From positions 248,001 through 312,000 of the forward strand of contig CALVGG010000001.1 of assembly GCA_944327085.1 (NCBI GenBank): 64,000 bases of DNA, written 5' to 3'. Source of the DNA: an uncultured Elusimicrobiales bacterium. Lineage in GTDB: Bacteria > Elusimicrobiota > Elusimicrobia > Elusimicrobiales > Elusimicrobiaceae. The position numbers and the translations under genes were made by a program. The notes beneath the pieces are model-generated. The model was not told the origin of the DNA, ran no database searches, and worked only from the letters and a program-made list of their open reading frames with translations. The first letter of the stretch is position 1, and the number at the start of each line of letters is the position of its first letter. Positions 36,579 to 47,136 of this stretch are shown here, one piece after another.

Positions 36579-37844
36579 ATGAAAAAACTTATTTCCCTTA
36601 TATTTTCGTTATTATTCTTTTATCCAGTTACCGCGCAAAATATAGGCCAAAAACTGGACGATGTTTTGCAGGCCCAAACTAACAAGGCGCACCTGTCCAT
36701 ACAAAAAAAGCCCTATGTGGTGCTGGACCCGATTATAAAAGACTTGCAGAACGAGCCGCTTACCCGCTTGTCTTGGCAAGATTTTTTAACCAGAAATCAA
36801 CACGCCAAAGAAGTGGAAATGGCATCCCTCAGGGTGAACAACCAAGCCTCTCTGTTAGGGGCCCAGCAGATAGACGGATCCTTAATGGACTTTATGAATG
36901 TGGAAACCCAGGTACCGCCTTATGAACAGATGGCTAAAGGGCAACGCTTTGTTTTTATAGCTGAAGCGGTTAACCACGAAACGCCAGACGCCATAAACGA
37001 AGCCGCCGCCATTATTCAAGCCGTCAGAAAGGCCAACCCCGAGGCCCGCATTTTACTGGCCAGTGAATTTTTGGTTTGGATGGGAGACCCACAGTGCTCT
37101 TTATTGCAAAAAGCCGACGAAAAACCCTGCCTGGCCGCACTCCCTCCCTATGCCCCCGTATTTAAATCCGCACAAAAGGCCGGGGTGGATATGCTGGCGC
37201 TGGATGATTTTATTTGCATGCACTATTTAGACAATTACAGCGGCGTTAAAATCGGGAAGTTTGTCGTTTTTGTAAATCCTAAAGACAAAGTGCCTTCTTT
37301 AAACTTATCACAAGACCCCCAAGATGATTTACTCCTCTCGGCGGAGCAGTTAATTGCGGTATCCCCCTGGGGCGCGCGGGAACGCACCCACCAATGGGCG
37401 CGCCGTATTAAGGCCTTGCAGCCTTTTTATGATATCATCCTGGTACACGCGGGAGACGGGCACATCAATACCACCTATTCTTTAGATTTGGCACCCATGC
37501 TGAAAATAAAGAATTATTTATTAATTACGCTTGTGCCGTTTAAAGAATTACCGCCGGATGTAGCGCAAGAATATGAACACCGCGCAGAAATAACCGAACA
37601 ATACAATTGGGAGCCAAACACGGCTTATTCGGCCGAAGAGCAAAAAACGTTTGAGCAGTTAACAGAAAAAAAGATTGGATCTGAAAAATGGAAGAAGAAG
37701 GATTCTCCCACTGTACAAAAACTGTGGATATATTCTGACATGGGAAAAATCATGCAAGAATACCAGCAGTCAAAAGAACTGCAAAGGCTAGATAAGCTCT
37801 TGCCGTACAGCACAAGAAATGTAGTAACAGTGCTGTTAAAGTAA
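36579..37844 (+). CDS. Secreted protein, possibly ChaN/Tiki-like fold
   Basis: 421 residues with a signal peptide (MKKLISLIFSLLFFYPVTAQ). Segments such as FIAEAVNHETPDAINEAAAII, ARILLASEFLVW and RERTHQWARRIKALQPFYDIILVHAGDGHI recall the haem-binding ChaN/TraB (Tiki) superfamily, where an N-terminal Glu-xx-His and a C-terminal Gly-xx-His lie close in space. That assignment is tentative. It stands alone, divergent from hpt, with its own terminator. Confidence 0.7.
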   Translation: MKKLISLIFSLLFFYPVTAQNIGQKLDDVLQAQTNKAHLSIQKKPYVVLDPIIKDLQNEPLTRLSWQDFLTRNQHAKEVEMASLRVNNQASLLGAQQIDGSLMDFMNVETQVPPYEQMAKGQRFVFIAEAVNHETPDAINEAAAIIQAVRKANPEARILLASEFLVWMGDPQCSLLQKADEKPCLAALPPYAPVFKSAQKAGVDMLALDDFICMHYLDNYSGVKIGKFVVFVNPKDKVPSLNLSQDPQDDLLLSAEQLIAVSPWGARERTHQWARRIKALQPFYDIILVHAGDGHINTTYSLDLAPMLKIKNYLLITLVPFKELPPDVAQEYEHRAEITEQYNWEPNTAYSAEEQKTFEQLTEKKIGSEKWKKKDSPTVQKLWIYSDMGKIMQEYQQSKELQRLDKLLPYSTRNVVTVLLK

Positions 37845-37875
37845 CCCCGATACCAAGCGTAAAAACGATCAAACA

Positions 37876-37897
37876 AAACCCCGCTTAAAGCGGGGTT
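37876..37897 (+). terminator. Terminator after the secreted-protein gene
   Basis: AAACCCCGCTT pairs with AAGCGGGGTTT with almost no loop. It lies about 30 bases after the stop. Confidence 0.75.
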
Positions 37898-37930
37898 TGT
37901 TATGCAACAAAATTGACGTATCTGCTTTAT

Positions 37931-37959
37931 AATAAACCCGCCTTTACGGCGGGTTTATT
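37931..37959 (-). terminator. Terminator of the mutS-mutL-EFR1 run
   Basis: AATAAACCCGCC (37931-37942) pairs with GGCGGGTTTATT (37948-37959); T-rich on the minus strand. Confidence 0.8.
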
Positions 37960-37962
37960 GTG

Positions 37963-38745
37963 TTAAATAAAAACTTCCAAATCGCGGCGTTTGCCGTATT
38001 TTAACAAGAACGCCTTTTCCGCCAGCCACAAAGCTCCTTTGGGGGTAATGCTGCGCGCGTGGGAAGGGCATATTTTTATGCAGGCCATACAGGCTATACA
38101 GGCAGATTTATCGGTTGTATCCGGCGCGTTTTTAGGGATGGCCCCCACCGGGCAATGGGCCGCGCAGGCCCCGCAATGCACGCACGCCTTGGACACCTGC
38201 GGCTTAAAAGGCACCCCGCCAAATTTTTTATAGGGAAAATTACCCGGCACCTGCGGCACGGCCTGGGGGCAAAGGGTCGTCAAATCACCCAGTTTTTCCC
38301 ACACTTGGCGGGCAAAAGCCTGCAATTTGTATGCGTCTTCTGCGTCCGGCCGGCCGGCGGCTACGCGCGGCATTAAGGAATGCTGTGCCACGGGCGCGCC
38401 AAACGCCACCGGCACAAAACCCGCATTTTGTACCAGGTTTTTCATTTCAAGCAAAGCGTCGTCATAATCCCGGTTGCCGTATACGGCCAGGCACACGGCC
38501 GGCGTGTTTTGCCCTTTTAATAAAGCAAAACGCTCCGCAGCCGGGGCCGGCAAAATGCCGCCATATACAGGTGCGGCAAATACCACCAGCTCATCCGGGC
38601 CGAAAACATGCGCCTTGTCTGATGTATACGGCGTAAGATTGAGTTTTTCGGCCGCCACCGGCAGGCCGGATAGAAACAAATCCGCCACTTTTTGCGTAAG
38701 CCCGGTGGCACTAAAAAATACACAGGTTACTTTGGAAATATTCAT
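37963..38745 (-). CDS. EFR1-family flavodoxin-ferredoxin fusion
   Basis: 260 residues. The N-terminal half is flavodoxin-like (FFSATGLTQKVAD for FMN phosphate binding, VVFAAPVYGGILPAPA). The C-terminal half has two [4Fe-4S] motifs (CVHCGACAAHCPVGAI and CIACMACIKICP). Such proteins act as small electron carriers in anaerobes. RBS AAGGGG. It lies 11 bases after mutL. The redox partner is unknown; the hydrogenase is a possible but unproven one. Confidence 0.9.
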   Translation of the reverse strand: MNISKVTCVFFSATGLTQKVADLFLSGLPVAAEKLNLTPYTSDKAHVFGPDELVVFAAPVYGGILPAPAAERFALLKGQNTPAVCLAVYGNRDYDDALLEMKNLVQNAGFVPVAFGAPVAQHSLMPRVAAGRPDAEDAYKLQAFARQVWEKLGDLTTLCPQAVPQVPGNFPYKKFGGVPFKPQVSKACVHCGACAAHCPVGAIPKNAPDTTDKSACIACMACIKICPSHARSITPKGALWLAEKAFLLKYGKRRDLEVFI

Positions 38746-38756
38746 TATTTTTCCCC

Positions 38757-40613
38757 TTAACGGCCAAATAATTTGCCAATGTTTTTAATGTGTAACTGCG
38801 CCACGCATGCGCGCCCGTGCGGGCAGTGCATGCCGTCTTTACATTTTTTCATATTTTCCAACAGGGCCTCGGCTTCGGCCGGGGTCATGGCGTCATGGGC
38901 TTTTACGGCTTTTTTACAGGCCAGCATGGCCACCATTTTGCGTTTTAAAGTATCGGTGGATTTGGCAGGGTCCCCCACCACGGCGGCTAAAGACTCTATA
39001 AAACTTTTCATTTCGTCTTCTTTAAAGCGCACCACATAAGGCATGGTTTTTACCTGCACGCTGCGCGGGGAAAAGCGCTCCAATTCAAAACCGGCCGTTT
39101 TGAGCCACGGGGCCCAGCTCATTAAACTTTCCACATTGCTGGGGGTTAAATCCACATGGATAGGAAACATCAGCTCCTGCACTTTCACATCGTGCTTTTC
39201 AAACGCGTCCATATATTTTTCAAACAGCACGCGCTCCTGCGCGGCGTGCTGGTCTATCAGCACCAGTCCGTCCGGGTTTTCAAACAGTAAATAGCTGCGC
39301 TGCAGCTGACCCAAATAATGATACGGCCCCTGGTACCAGGCAGGGCTTTGTTCCTGCGGCAAGGCCTCTTCGGGCTTAGCGGGCTGCGCTTCTTGCGCGG
39401 CATTATAACTAACAGGTTCTTCACTCTCGCGCGCCATAAAATGCGGGGCCGGCGCAGGGGCAAAAATATCCGTTACCGGCAGGGGTTGCTCCTGCTGTTT
39501 GGCGGGCGCCGGGGCCACAGCCTGTTTAACTTGGAATAACTGCTGGGCCGCCGGGCGGGCCTGAAGGCTTAAATCAATCGCGGGAACGGCGGGCAAAGGC
39601 TTTGCCTCTACCGGGCGGGAATTGCCAAAAGCCGCCTCCGCCGCGCTGTTTAAAATAAAACCAAAAACGCGGTTTTCATCCACAAAGCGTATTTCCCTTT
39701 TTTGCGGATGAATGTTTACGTCAAAATCGGCTGGGTCCAACGTCATATACACAATAAAAGCGGGGTGGCGGTCTTTGGGGCGCACGTTTTGCAGGGCTTT
39801 GTAAATAGCCTGCTGAACGGTTTTGGATTCAATCGGCCGGCGGTTTACAAACACAAACTGAAAGTCCCTCACCGTTACCAACTTATCGGGCGGGGTTAAA
39901 AACAGTTTTAAACCCAAAGGCTCAAACTCTTTAAACACAAAACTTTCCGCCACGGCGGGGCCTAAAATTTCCGCCGCGCGGGCGCGCACGGCGCTTTCCA
40001 GCGGGCCGGTTTGGGCAGGCAGGTTATACACTTCCCGCCCGCCTATGCGCACGCGGTAGCTTACGCGCAAGTTGGCCAGGGCGCTTTCTTCCACCACTTT
40101 TAGCAGGCAGGCGCGCTCGTAAGAATCACTCTTTAAAAATTTGCGCCGGGCGGGAGTATTAAAAAATAAATCGCGTATTTCCACGGTGGTGCCGGGTATG
40201 GCCGGAGCCGGGGAACGCAAAACAATATTGCCGCCTTTGGCTTCTATACGGTGGCCTTCCCCCTGGGCCGTGCAGCTGGTAATGCTAAGGCAAGAGACGG
40301 CCGCCACGGAAAATAACGCCTCCCCGCGAAAACCAAACGTATGCAGGTGGTTTAAATCGTCAAACGTGCGTATTTTGCTGGTAGCGTGGCGGACTACGCT
40401 CAGCTCCAGGTCTTCTTGGTCCATACCGCAGCCGTTATCGTTAATGCGTATTAAGGTTTTGCCGGCGCCTTCAATATCAATATTAACGGCGGTGGCGCCG
40501 GCGTCAACGGCGTTTTCCAGCAGTTCTTTTAACACGCCGGCGGGGCGTTCAATCACCTCGCCCGCGGCGATTTTGCTGGCAGTGGCAGGATCTAAAACGG
40601 TAATTTTACTCAT
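38757..40613 (-). CDS. mutL: DNA mismatch repair protein MutL (endonuclease type)
   Basis: 618 residues. The GHKL ATPase N-terminus shows [17 protein letters not shown] and [14 protein letters not shown] Pro/Ala/Gln-rich linker spans about 340-430. The C-terminal domain has [12 protein letters not shown], matching the DQHAxxExxxxE endonuclease motif, plus [10 protein letters not shown] and CPHGR. It therefore probably nicks DNA itself, consistent with a MutH-independent repair system. It overlaps mutS by eight bases. Confidence 0.96.
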   Translation of the reverse strand: MSKITVLDPATASKIAAGEVIERPAGVLKELLENAVDAGATAVNIDIEGAGKTLIRINDNGCGMDQEDLELSVVRHATSKIRTFDDLNHLHTFGFRGEALFSVAAVSCLSITSCTAQGEGHRIEAKGGNIVLRSPAPAIPGTTVEIRDLFFNTPARRKFLKSDSYERACLLKVVEESALANLRVSYRVRIGGREVYNLPAQTGPLESAVRARAAEILGPAVAESFVFKEFEPLGLKLFLTPPDKLVTVRDFQFVFVNRRPIESKTVQQAIYKALQNVRPKDRHPAFIVYMTLDPADFDVNIHPQKREIRFVDENRVFGFILNSAAEAAFGNSRPVEAKPLPAVPAIDLSLQARPAAQQLFQVKQAVAPAPAKQQEQPLPVTDIFAPAPAPHFMARESEEPVSYNAAQEAQPAKPEEALPQEQSPAWYQGPYHYLGQLQRSYLLFENPDGLVLIDQHAAQERVLFEKYMDAFEKHDVKVQELMFPIHVDLTPSNVESLMSWAPWLKTAGFELERFSPRSVQVKTMPYVVRFKEDEMKSFIESLAAVVGDPAKSTDTLKRKMVAMLACKKAVKAHDAMTPAEAEALLENMKKCKDGMHCPHGRACVAQLHIKNIGKLFGR

Positions 40614-43170
40614 TGATACGTTTCTTCCATTCGCAAATAAGCTGTAACGCGGCCAGCGGGGTTAGGCTGTCCGTATCGGCCATTTTTATCTCTTCCACAA
40701 TGGGGGAGGAGAACAAATCTTTTACCATATCTTTTTCTTTGGCGGATATTTTGGTACCGCCTTTTTTGGCTTCCAAATCTTTTAACACTTTGCGCGCGCG
40801 CAGCGTGCAGGCCGCGGGCAGGCCGGCAATTTCCGCCACGTGGATGCCGTAGGACTGGTCCGCCGCGCCGGGCAAAATTTGATACAAAAACGCCAGTTTG
40901 CTTTGGCCTTCTTCGTCCTTATATTCTTTGGCCTGTACGTGATAGTTTTTTACACTGGGGTATTTGTTTTCCAAATCCGTTAGTTCAAAATAGTGCGTAG
41001 CAAACAGCACCTTGGGGCCGCCGTGGGGTTTGTATAAATATTCCACAATGGCCCAGGCAATGGAAATGCCGTCAAAGGTGGAGGTGCCGCGGCCCACTTC
41101 GTCAAGCAAAATAAGGCTTTTGGGCGTCATGGAGGCTAGTATGTGGGCGGTTTCGTTCATTTCCACCATAAAGGTAGAATTACCGCGCGAAAGCGCGTCA
41201 TGCGCGCCGATACGCGTCATAATCCGGTCCACCACGCCCACATGCGCTTCTTGCGCGGGGACGAAAGACCCCATCTGCGCCAGAATAACCAAAATGGCCG
41301 TTTGTTTTAAAAACACGCTTTTGCCGCCCATGTTGGGGCCGGTGATAAGCATAATTTGGTTATCGGTGGAGTTGATGTTTAAATCGTTCGGCACGAAACT
41401 GCCGGGCGGGAGCATACTTTCCACAATGGGGTGGCGCCCGCCTTTATAAGAAAGCACGTCCGAATTATCCACCACCGGGCGCACATACCCGTTTTGCGCG
41501 GCCGTTTGCGCCAGGGAGGCGTACACGTCCAATTGTGCGGCAATGCGCGCAAAAGTTTTTAAGGCATGGGTTTGGCCGGCCAGGGTTTTGCGCACTTCGT
41601 CAAAAAGGGCGCTTTCCAGGCGAAGGATTTTTTGGTCCGCGTTTAAAATTTTGTTTTCCAGGTCCTTTAATTCTTCGGTAATATAGCGCTCTGCATTGGT
41701 AAGCGTTTGCTTGCGCACATAGTGATAAGGCACCTTGGATAAATGCACTTTGGTAACTTCAAAATAATAACCGAAAACGGAGTTGAAGCCCACCTTCATG
41801 GAGGGGATGCCTGTTTTTTCCCGCTCGCGCGCGCAAATTTCTTCCAGCGTTTTGCCGCTGTTGTGGCGCAGGGAGCGCAGTTCATCCAAATCGGCATTGT
41901 AGCCTTCGCGTATGATGTTGCCGTCGCTAATGCGAAGGGGCGGGTCCTCATTAATGGCGCTGTAAAGCAGGCGGCTCATATCCTGCAGCTGGGCGAAGGA
42001 TTTTTCAAACTCCTGCGTTAGCTGCGGGGCCACCTGGGCAAATTTTTCAAACCAGCGGTGCAGAGGCTCCGCATTTAATAAAGAGCGCCTAAGGCCGGAC
42101 ATATCCCGCGGGGACGCCGTGCCCGTAGCCGTGCGGGTGGTAATGCGTTCCACATCGGAAATATTTTTAAGTATGGCCTGCAGTTCTTCCACCGCCTGCG
42201 GGGTTTTGATAAACCCCTCCACGCTGTTTTGACGAACGGCAATATCCTGCGGGTTTAAAAGCGGGTGCAAAATCCACTCTTTTAACATACGGCTCCCGCC
42301 GGAAGTTTGGGTTTTGTCCAGCAAGTCCCACAGGCTGCCTTTGCGCCCGCCTTCCTGGGTTTGCACCAGTTCCAGGGCGTTTACGGCATTTTCGTCAATA
42401 ATCAGGGTTTCTTTTAATTCCCGGTAACTGGGGATTAAAGTTTCTTTAAAGCTGGGTTCGGTAACATTAATATAGCGCATGACCTGCAAAGCGCAGGACA
42501 AGGCGGCGCGTTTGCCTTCCCACGCGCCCAAAGCGGGCCAAGTGGCGGGGAGGGTATAGTCCCCGTCAAAAGCGGGGCGGGTGGTTAGCCCGAAACCGGC
42601 CGGAATAACCACTTTTGCCTGTAAATCTTTTAAGGAGGCCTGGTCCCCCGCGATTTCTGCGGGGTTAATGGCGGCCAGGGCGGCGGCTAAGTTCATTAAA
42701 GAGGGGTCTTTATCGTTTTGGGTAACCCAAAACTCACCGGTGGATACATCCACACACGCCAGCGCCCAACCGTTTTTATGCACCATTACATACACTAAAT
42801 AGTTGGACTGATTGGCCGTAAGCAAAGTGTCTTCCATCACCGTGCCGGGGGTGATGACGCGTATTACCTTGCGTTCAAACAGTTTGGTATTGTTTTCCGC
42901 CGCGGAGCCCACCTGCTCGCAAATGGCAATTTTTTTACCCGCTTTCAACAGGCGCACAATATAGTTATTGGCCGCGTGATACGGAATGCCGCACATGGGC
43001 GTACCGTGCCGGGCGGTAAGCGTAAGGCCTAAAAGGGAGCTTACTTCGCGGGCCTGTTCGTCAAACATTTCATAAAAATCCCCCAGGCGGAAAAACAAAA
43101 TAACGCCCGGGTTTTTGGCCTTGATATCCTGGTATTGCTTCATCAGCGGGGTGGTGGTTTGATTTTGCAT
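40606..43170 (-). CDS. mutS: DNA mismatch repair protein MutS
   Basis: Recognises mismatches and recruits MutL. About 854 residues: N-terminal mismatch-binding domain ([11 protein letters not shown], where the usual FYE triad is present), connector, lever and clamp domains, then the ABC ATPase with [25 protein letters not shown] and FATHYFEL. I start at 43170 rather than the upstream ATG at 43176 because a TGCTAAAAT extended -10 (43177-43185) abuts 43176; transcription would begin at 43170. Confidence 0.96.
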   Translation of the reverse strand: MQNQTTTPLMKQYQDIKAKNPGVILFFRLGDFYEMFDEQAREVSSLLGLTLTARHGTPMCGIPYHAANNYIVRLLKAGKKIAICEQVGSAAENNTKLFERKVIRVITPGTVMEDTLLTANQSNYLVYVMVHKNGWALACVDVSTGEFWVTQNDKDPSLMNLAAALAAINPAEIAGDQASLKDLQAKVVIPAGFGLTTRPAFDGDYTLPATWPALGAWEGKRAALSCALQVMRYINVTEPSFKETLIPSYRELKETLIIDENAVNALELVQTQEGGRKGSLWDLLDKTQTSGGSRMLKEWILHPLLNPQDIAVRQNSVEGFIKTPQAVEELQAILKNISDVERITTRTATGTASPRDMSGLRRSLLNAEPLHRWFEKFAQVAPQLTQEFEKSFAQLQDMSRLLYSAINEDPPLRISDGNIIREGYNADLDELRSLRHNSGKTLEEICAREREKTGIPSMKVGFNSVFGYYFEVTKVHLSKVPYHYVRKQTLTNAERYITEELKDLENKILNADQKILRLESALFDEVRKTLAGQTHALKTFARIAAQLDVYASLAQTAAQNGYVRPVVDNSDVLSYKGGRHPIVESMLPPGSFVPNDLNINSTDNQIMLITGPNMGGKSVFLKQTAILVILAQMGSFVPAQEAHVGVVDRIMTRIGAHDALSRGNSTFMVEMNETAHILASMTPKSLILLDEVGRGTSTFDGISIAWAIVEYLYKPHGGPKVLFATHYFELTDLENKYPSVKNYHVQAKEYKDEEGQSKLAFLYQILPGAADQSYGIHVAEIAGLPAACTLRARKVLKDLEAKKGGTKISAKEKDMVKDLFSSPIVEEIKMADTDSLTPLAALQLICEWKKRINE

Positions 43171-43288
43171 AGCCATATTTTAGCAATTTAACGCTTGCCT
43201 TTAAACAGGTTTAAACGGTTATTTTTCCCCGTAGGTTTTCGTATTAAAAAGCACAAAAACGGAAGGCGAACACACTTTTTATTTTTTT

Positions 43289-43342
43289 TGCTATAATATA
43301 TGTACCTAGTTGTTTAAGTAAAGCCGGGGTGAGAACCTCGGC
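43289..43342 (+). promoter_or_regulatory. tRNA-Tyr promoter and 5' leader hairpin
   Basis: An extended -10 TGCTATAAT ends at 43297. The leader before the tRNA contains a hairpin GCCGGGGT (43323-43330) / ACCTCGGC (43335-43342) with a GAGA tetraloop, probably part of the precursor removed by RNase P. Confidence 0.5.
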
Positions 43343-43354
43343 AAAAATTTGTAC

Positions 43355-43441
43355 GGTAGGATGGCTGAGCGGTCAAAAGCAACGGTCTGTAAAACCGTCG
43401 GGCTACGCCCTACATAGGTTCGAATCCTATTCCTACCACCA
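43355..43441 (+). tRNA. tRNA-Tyr (GTA)
   Basis: 87 nt class II tRNA with CCA encoded. Acceptor GGTAGGA pairs with TCCTACC, the anticodon stem-loop is ACGGT-CTGTAAA-ACCGT (anticodon GTA), a long variable arm (CGGGCTACGCCC) is typical of bacterial tRNA-Tyr, and the T arm is ATAGG-TTCGAAT-CCTAT. Confidence 0.97.
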
Positions 43442-43443
43442 TT

Positions 43444-43481
43444 TAAACCCCGTGTTTACCCTTGCGGCAGGCGCGGGGTTT
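43444..43481 (+). terminator. Terminator after tRNA-Tyr
   Basis: TAAACCCCG (43444-43452) pairs with CGGGGTTTA (43473-43481) around a longer loop that contains further G/C pairing. Confidence 0.65.
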
Positions 43482-43706
43482 ATTATTGCCAAGCAAACCA
43501 GCCCAAACGCCCACAGCCCGGAATATTTAAAAGGCCCTCTTGTGTTTTGAGTGTTCCAAAGGGCAGTAAACAAAAACCGCTCCGCTAATCCGCCCCAAAA
43601 CGGCCCCAATTTATCTGCCGCGCAATTTTTGCGGCGGGTTTTATACCCTTTCTATTTATCAAAACATCCACGGGGCCAGCCGCCGTTTTTTAGTTAAAAG
43701 GGCATT
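43482..43706. other. Intergenic stretch without a gene
   Basis: About 225 bases between the tRNA terminator and the alaS terminator. No open frame with coding character is visible. One imperfect hairpin (about 43616-43637, CCGCGCAA against TTGCGGCGG) followed by T-rich sequence could be a second, weaker terminator. Confidence 0.5.
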
Positions 43707-43733
43707 AAAAACCCCTCCTTGCGGAGGGGTTTA
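43707..43733 (-). terminator. Terminator of alaS
   Basis: CCCCTCC (43712-43718) pairs with GGAGGGG (43723-43729) around TTGC, flanked by A- and T-runs. It lies immediately after the alaS stop on the minus strand. Confidence 0.85.
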
Positions 43734-43735
43734 TT

Positions 43736-46345
43736 TTATAAGGTTTCTTTTAACTGGCCCACCAATTCCTGCCAGGGGCGTTTGGCTTCGCCGCCGCCTT
43801 GGGCAAAATCCGGCCGGCCGCCGGCGCGGCCGTTTAAGTCCGCCGCGATTTGCTTGGCCACGGTTACCGCGTCCGTATTAGGCAGTTTGCCGGCCATTTT
43901 TACCACAAAGGAGCGTTTGCCTTCTTTGTCGCACGTTACAATGACCAAAGCCTGTTGGTATTTTTGGGCTACCGTATCGGCAATGGCGCGCAGTTCTTTG
44001 GGTTGGGCGTCATCAGCTTGGCGGATGACCAACGAAGAGCCGTTTTTCATCGTAAACGTCATTTCGTTCATACCGCCGGCCGCCATGGTTTTCTCGCGGA
44101 ATTGGGTGTAGCGTTTTTTAACTTCTTTTAATTCGTCCATAATCCCGTTCACGCGGGTGAAAACGTCTTTCACCGGCACCATTAAACGGGCGCTTAAATT
44201 TTCGGTGTCTTTATAGACAGATTTTAAATAATCCAGCGCGGCCGGGCCGGCTACGCCTTCTATACGGCGCACACCCGCAGAAACGGAGGCTTCTTTAAGC
44301 ACCAAAATGGTAATTACGTCCGCCGTGTTGTGCACGTGCGTGCCGGCACAGAGCTCCAGGCTGTACTTTTGTTCCGGCGCTTCAAACGAGCCGCCCATCA
44401 TTACAAAGCGGGCCGGGTCCGCATAGGTTTCACCCAAGAGGGTAACGGCGCCTAATTTATCGGCATCCGCCAGCGGGCGCACCTGGCAATTTACGGGCAG
44501 GGCGTTTTCAACCGCTTGGTTGGCAATGGCCCAGGCGCGCTGCAATTCTTCCGCCTTGGGCGTGCGGGAAAGGGTATAGTCAAAGCGGAAACGGTCCGCC
44601 GATACAAAGGACCCGCTTTGATGCACCCCCGTGCCAAATACCTGGCGCAGGGCCGCGTTTACCAAGTGGATGGCGCTGTGGTTGGCCATGCAGCGTTTGC
44701 GCACGGAGGCGTTTACGCTAAGGGTTACTTCCTGCCCTTGGGCCAGCCGGCCGTTTACTTTGTGCAAATATACTTTGCCCAGCGGTTTTTGTACGTCCAG
44801 TACCTGGGCAACGGAATTGCCTTGGGAGAGTACTTCACCCACGTCCCCCACCTGGCCGCCGGATTCGGCATAAAAAGAGGTTTTATCAAACACCGCGTAA
44901 CCTTCCCCCTGCAAACTTTCGCACGGTTCCAACGCGGCCGTAAACAGGGCCAGCACCCGGGCGTTTTGCGTAAGCGTATCATACCCCGTAAACACCGTGG
45001 CGGGATATTTGTTTTCTATACGCTGCAGCATAACCGCTTTGCCTTTGGAAAGTTCATCGGCGTAAGAGCGGCTTTTGGCCTGGGCTTCTTCTTTGGCGGC
45101 TTCATAGCCGGCTTCGTCCACTTCCACCCCTTTGGTGCGGGCAATTTCTTTGGTCAGCTCCAGCGGGAAGCCAAATGTTTCGTGCAAATGAAAAGCGTCC
45201 TGCCCGGAAATTTTACCCTTGCCCTGGGCAAGCAGCGCGGCCAGTTTTTCTTCCCCGGTTACCAAGGTTTTTAAGAAGGTGGTTTCTTCCATCTTCAGCA
45301 CGTCTTGGATGTGGGACATGTTTTTGTCAATTTCCGGGTATAAGCCGGCAAAAATTTCTTTCACTTTGGGGGCCAGCGTGTACAAATACGGTTTATCGGC
45401 ACCCATCAAACGCGCGTAACGCGCCGCACGGCGGATTAAACGGCGCAAAATGTAGCCGCGGCCCTCGTTGGAAGGCAAAATGCCTTCCGCAATTAAAAAG
45501 CTGGAGCTGCGCACATGGTCCGCAATGATGCGAAGGGCGGAAATTTCTTCCTTGGTTTCACCCTTTAAATGCAAATCCTGTTTGGCTTGGTTGATGATGG
45601 GGGTGAAAAGGTCCGTCTCAAATACGTTTTTAACGTTTTGCATCACCATGCAAAGGCGTTCCAAACCCATGCCCGTATCAATGTTGTTGTGCGGGAGGGG
45701 TTTAAAGGAGCCGTCTTCCTGGCGGTTATAGCTTTCAAAAACGATGTTCCAAATTTCCACAAAGCGGCCGCAGTCGCAAGTGATGTCGCAATGCGGGTTG
45801 GTGCAGCCTTTGGGGCCGAAGTCGTAATAAATTTCGGTACAGGGGCCGCAGGGGCCGGTGGGGCCCATGGTCCAGAAGTTATCGGCTTCGTCCAATTCAA
45901 AAATGCGGTCCGCCGGTACATATTTACGCCAAGCTTCATAGGCTTCGGCGTCACGCGGGGCAATGCCGCCTTTGTAAATGCTGACGTAGAGTTTATCGGC
46001 CGGGATACCCAACGTTTTGGTTAAATATTCCCAGGCCCAGTCAATGGCTTCCTTTTTAAAATAATCGCCAAAAGAGAAGTTACCCAACATTTCAAAAAAC
46101 GTGAGGTGGCGTTCCGTAAAGCCCACGCTGTCTATATCCGTGGTGCGCACGCATTTTTGGCAGGTGGTTGCGTTTTTGAGGGAATTGTCTATCCCTAAAA
46201 AATTGGCCTTAAACTGCACCATGCCGGCAGAAGTAAAAAGGAGGGTAGGGTCCGAATGGGGAATAAGCGAGCTGGACGCAATAACCGGCAGGCCTTTGGA
46301 ATGGAAAAACTGCAAAAAACCGTTTCTAATTTCAGTGCTTTTCAT
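43736..46345 (-). CDS. alaS: Alanine--tRNA ligase
   Basis: 869 residues, full length for the family. The N-terminal class II aminoacylation domain begins with EIRNGFLQFFHSKGL and includes LLFTSAGMVQFK. The editing domain carries the zinc-type motifs NHSAIHLVNAALR and CAGTHVHNTADV, followed by the C-Ala (DHHA1) domain with ARAGGRPDFAQGGG-type sequence. An AGGTAATC ribosome site lies before the ATG. It is transcribed alone. Confidence 0.97.
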   Translation of the reverse strand: MKSTEIRNGFLQFFHSKGLPVIASSSLIPHSDPTLLFTSAGMVQFKANFLGIDNSLKNATTCQKCVRTTDIDSVGFTERHLTFFEMLGNFSFGDYFKKEAIDWAWEYLTKTLGIPADKLYVSIYKGGIAPRDAEAYEAWRKYVPADRIFELDEADNFWTMGPTGPCGPCTEIYYDFGPKGCTNPHCDITCDCGRFVEIWNIVFESYNRQEDGSFKPLPHNNIDTGMGLERLCMVMQNVKNVFETDLFTPIINQAKQDLHLKGETKEEISALRIIADHVRSSSFLIAEGILPSNEGRGYILRRLIRRAARYARLMGADKPYLYTLAPKVKEIFAGLYPEIDKNMSHIQDVLKMEETTFLKTLVTGEEKLAALLAQGKGKISGQDAFHLHETFGFPLELTKEIARTKGVEVDEAGYEAAKEEAQAKSRSYADELSKGKAVMLQRIENKYPATVFTGYDTLTQNARVLALFTAALEPCESLQGEGYAVFDKTSFYAESGGQVGDVGEVLSQGNSVAQVLDVQKPLGKVYLHKVNGRLAQGQEVTLSVNASVRKRCMANHSAIHLVNAALRQVFGTGVHQSGSFVSADRFRFDYTLSRTPKAEELQRAWAIANQAVENALPVNCQVRPLADADKLGAVTLLGETYADPARFVMMGGSFEAPEQKYSLELCAGTHVHNTADVITILVLKEASVSAGVRRIEGVAGPAALDYLKSVYKDTENLSARLMVPVKDVFTRVNGIMDELKEVKKRYTQFREKTMAAGGMNEMTFTMKNGSSLVIRQADDAQPKELRAIADTVAQKYQQALVIVTCDKEGKRSFVVKMAGKLPNTDAVTVAKQIAADLNGRAGGRPDFAQGGGEAKRPWQELVGQLKETL

Positions 46346-46428
46346 AAGATTACCTAAAATACCTCTATAAAACTGTATAATTAAAGTATATCAAATACAG
46401 AGAGGGAACGCCTCTTCAAGCACCGAAT

Positions 46429-47136
46429 ATGCAACCCCATTTAACACATATTAAAACCATTTTTTTTGATGCCGACGACACCCTTTGGCAAAATGAAACC
46501 CATTACCGCCAAACGGAAAAACAACTTTTTGCCCTCCTGGGTTTAAACGAAAAAGACGGCACCCGTGAACTTTTACAAACGGAAATGCAAAACCTGCCCC
46601 TGTACGGCTACGGGGCCAAAGGGTTTACGCTTTCCATGCTGGAAACGGCCCAGCGCGTACTGGGCCCGCAAAAAGCGGCCGCGGTTACCGGCCCCGTGCT
46701 GGAACTGGGCAAAAAATTAATTGGCGCGCCGATGGAACTGCTCCCCGGTGTGCGGCAAACCCTGCAGGAGCTGGCCCCGTTTTACACTCTGGCCGTTGCC
46801 ACCAAAGGGGATTTGCTGGACCAGCAGCGCAAATTAAAAAACTCCGGCTTGGAAAGCTTCTTTGCCCATGCGGAAATTATGACGGACAAAACCCCCCAAG
46901 CCTATTTAAGCCTGTGCCAAAAATTGGCCGCGCGCCCGCAGGAAACGCTAATGGTGGGCAATTCCCTGCGCTCGGACATTCTGCCCCCGCTGGAAGCCGG
47001 CCTGCAGGCCGTATACATCCCCTGTAAGGACGGGTGGATACACGAAGAAGTGCATAATACTCCCCTGCCGGATTTTATTACACTGCAAAATATACAGCAA
47101 CTGCCTGATTTATTAAAAGGAGAAACCAATGCATAA
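46429..47136 (+). CDS. HAD-superfamily hydrolase
   Basis: 235 residues with HAD motif I FFDADDTLWQNE (DxDxT), a helical cap, motif II in AVATKG, the lysine region MTDKTPQ and motif III-like MVGNSLRSDI. It resembles YjjG/PfkB-unrelated phosphatases of nucleotides or small sugar phosphates; the substrate is open. No good RBS is visible. The upstream leader has a small AGAGG/CCTCT hairpin. It overlaps the following small membrane gene by eight bases. Confidence 0.85.
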   Translation: MQPHLTHIKTIFFDADDTLWQNETHYRQTEKQLFALLGLNEKDGTRELLQTEMQNLPLYGYGAKGFTLSMLETAQRVLGPQKAAAVTGPVLELGKKLIGAPMELLPGVRQTLQELAPFYTLAVATKGDLLDQQRKLKNSGLESFFAHAEIMTDKTPQAYLSLCQKLAARPQETLMVGNSLRSDILPPLEAGLQAVYIPCKDGWIHEEVHNTPLPDFITLQNIQQLPDLLKGETNA

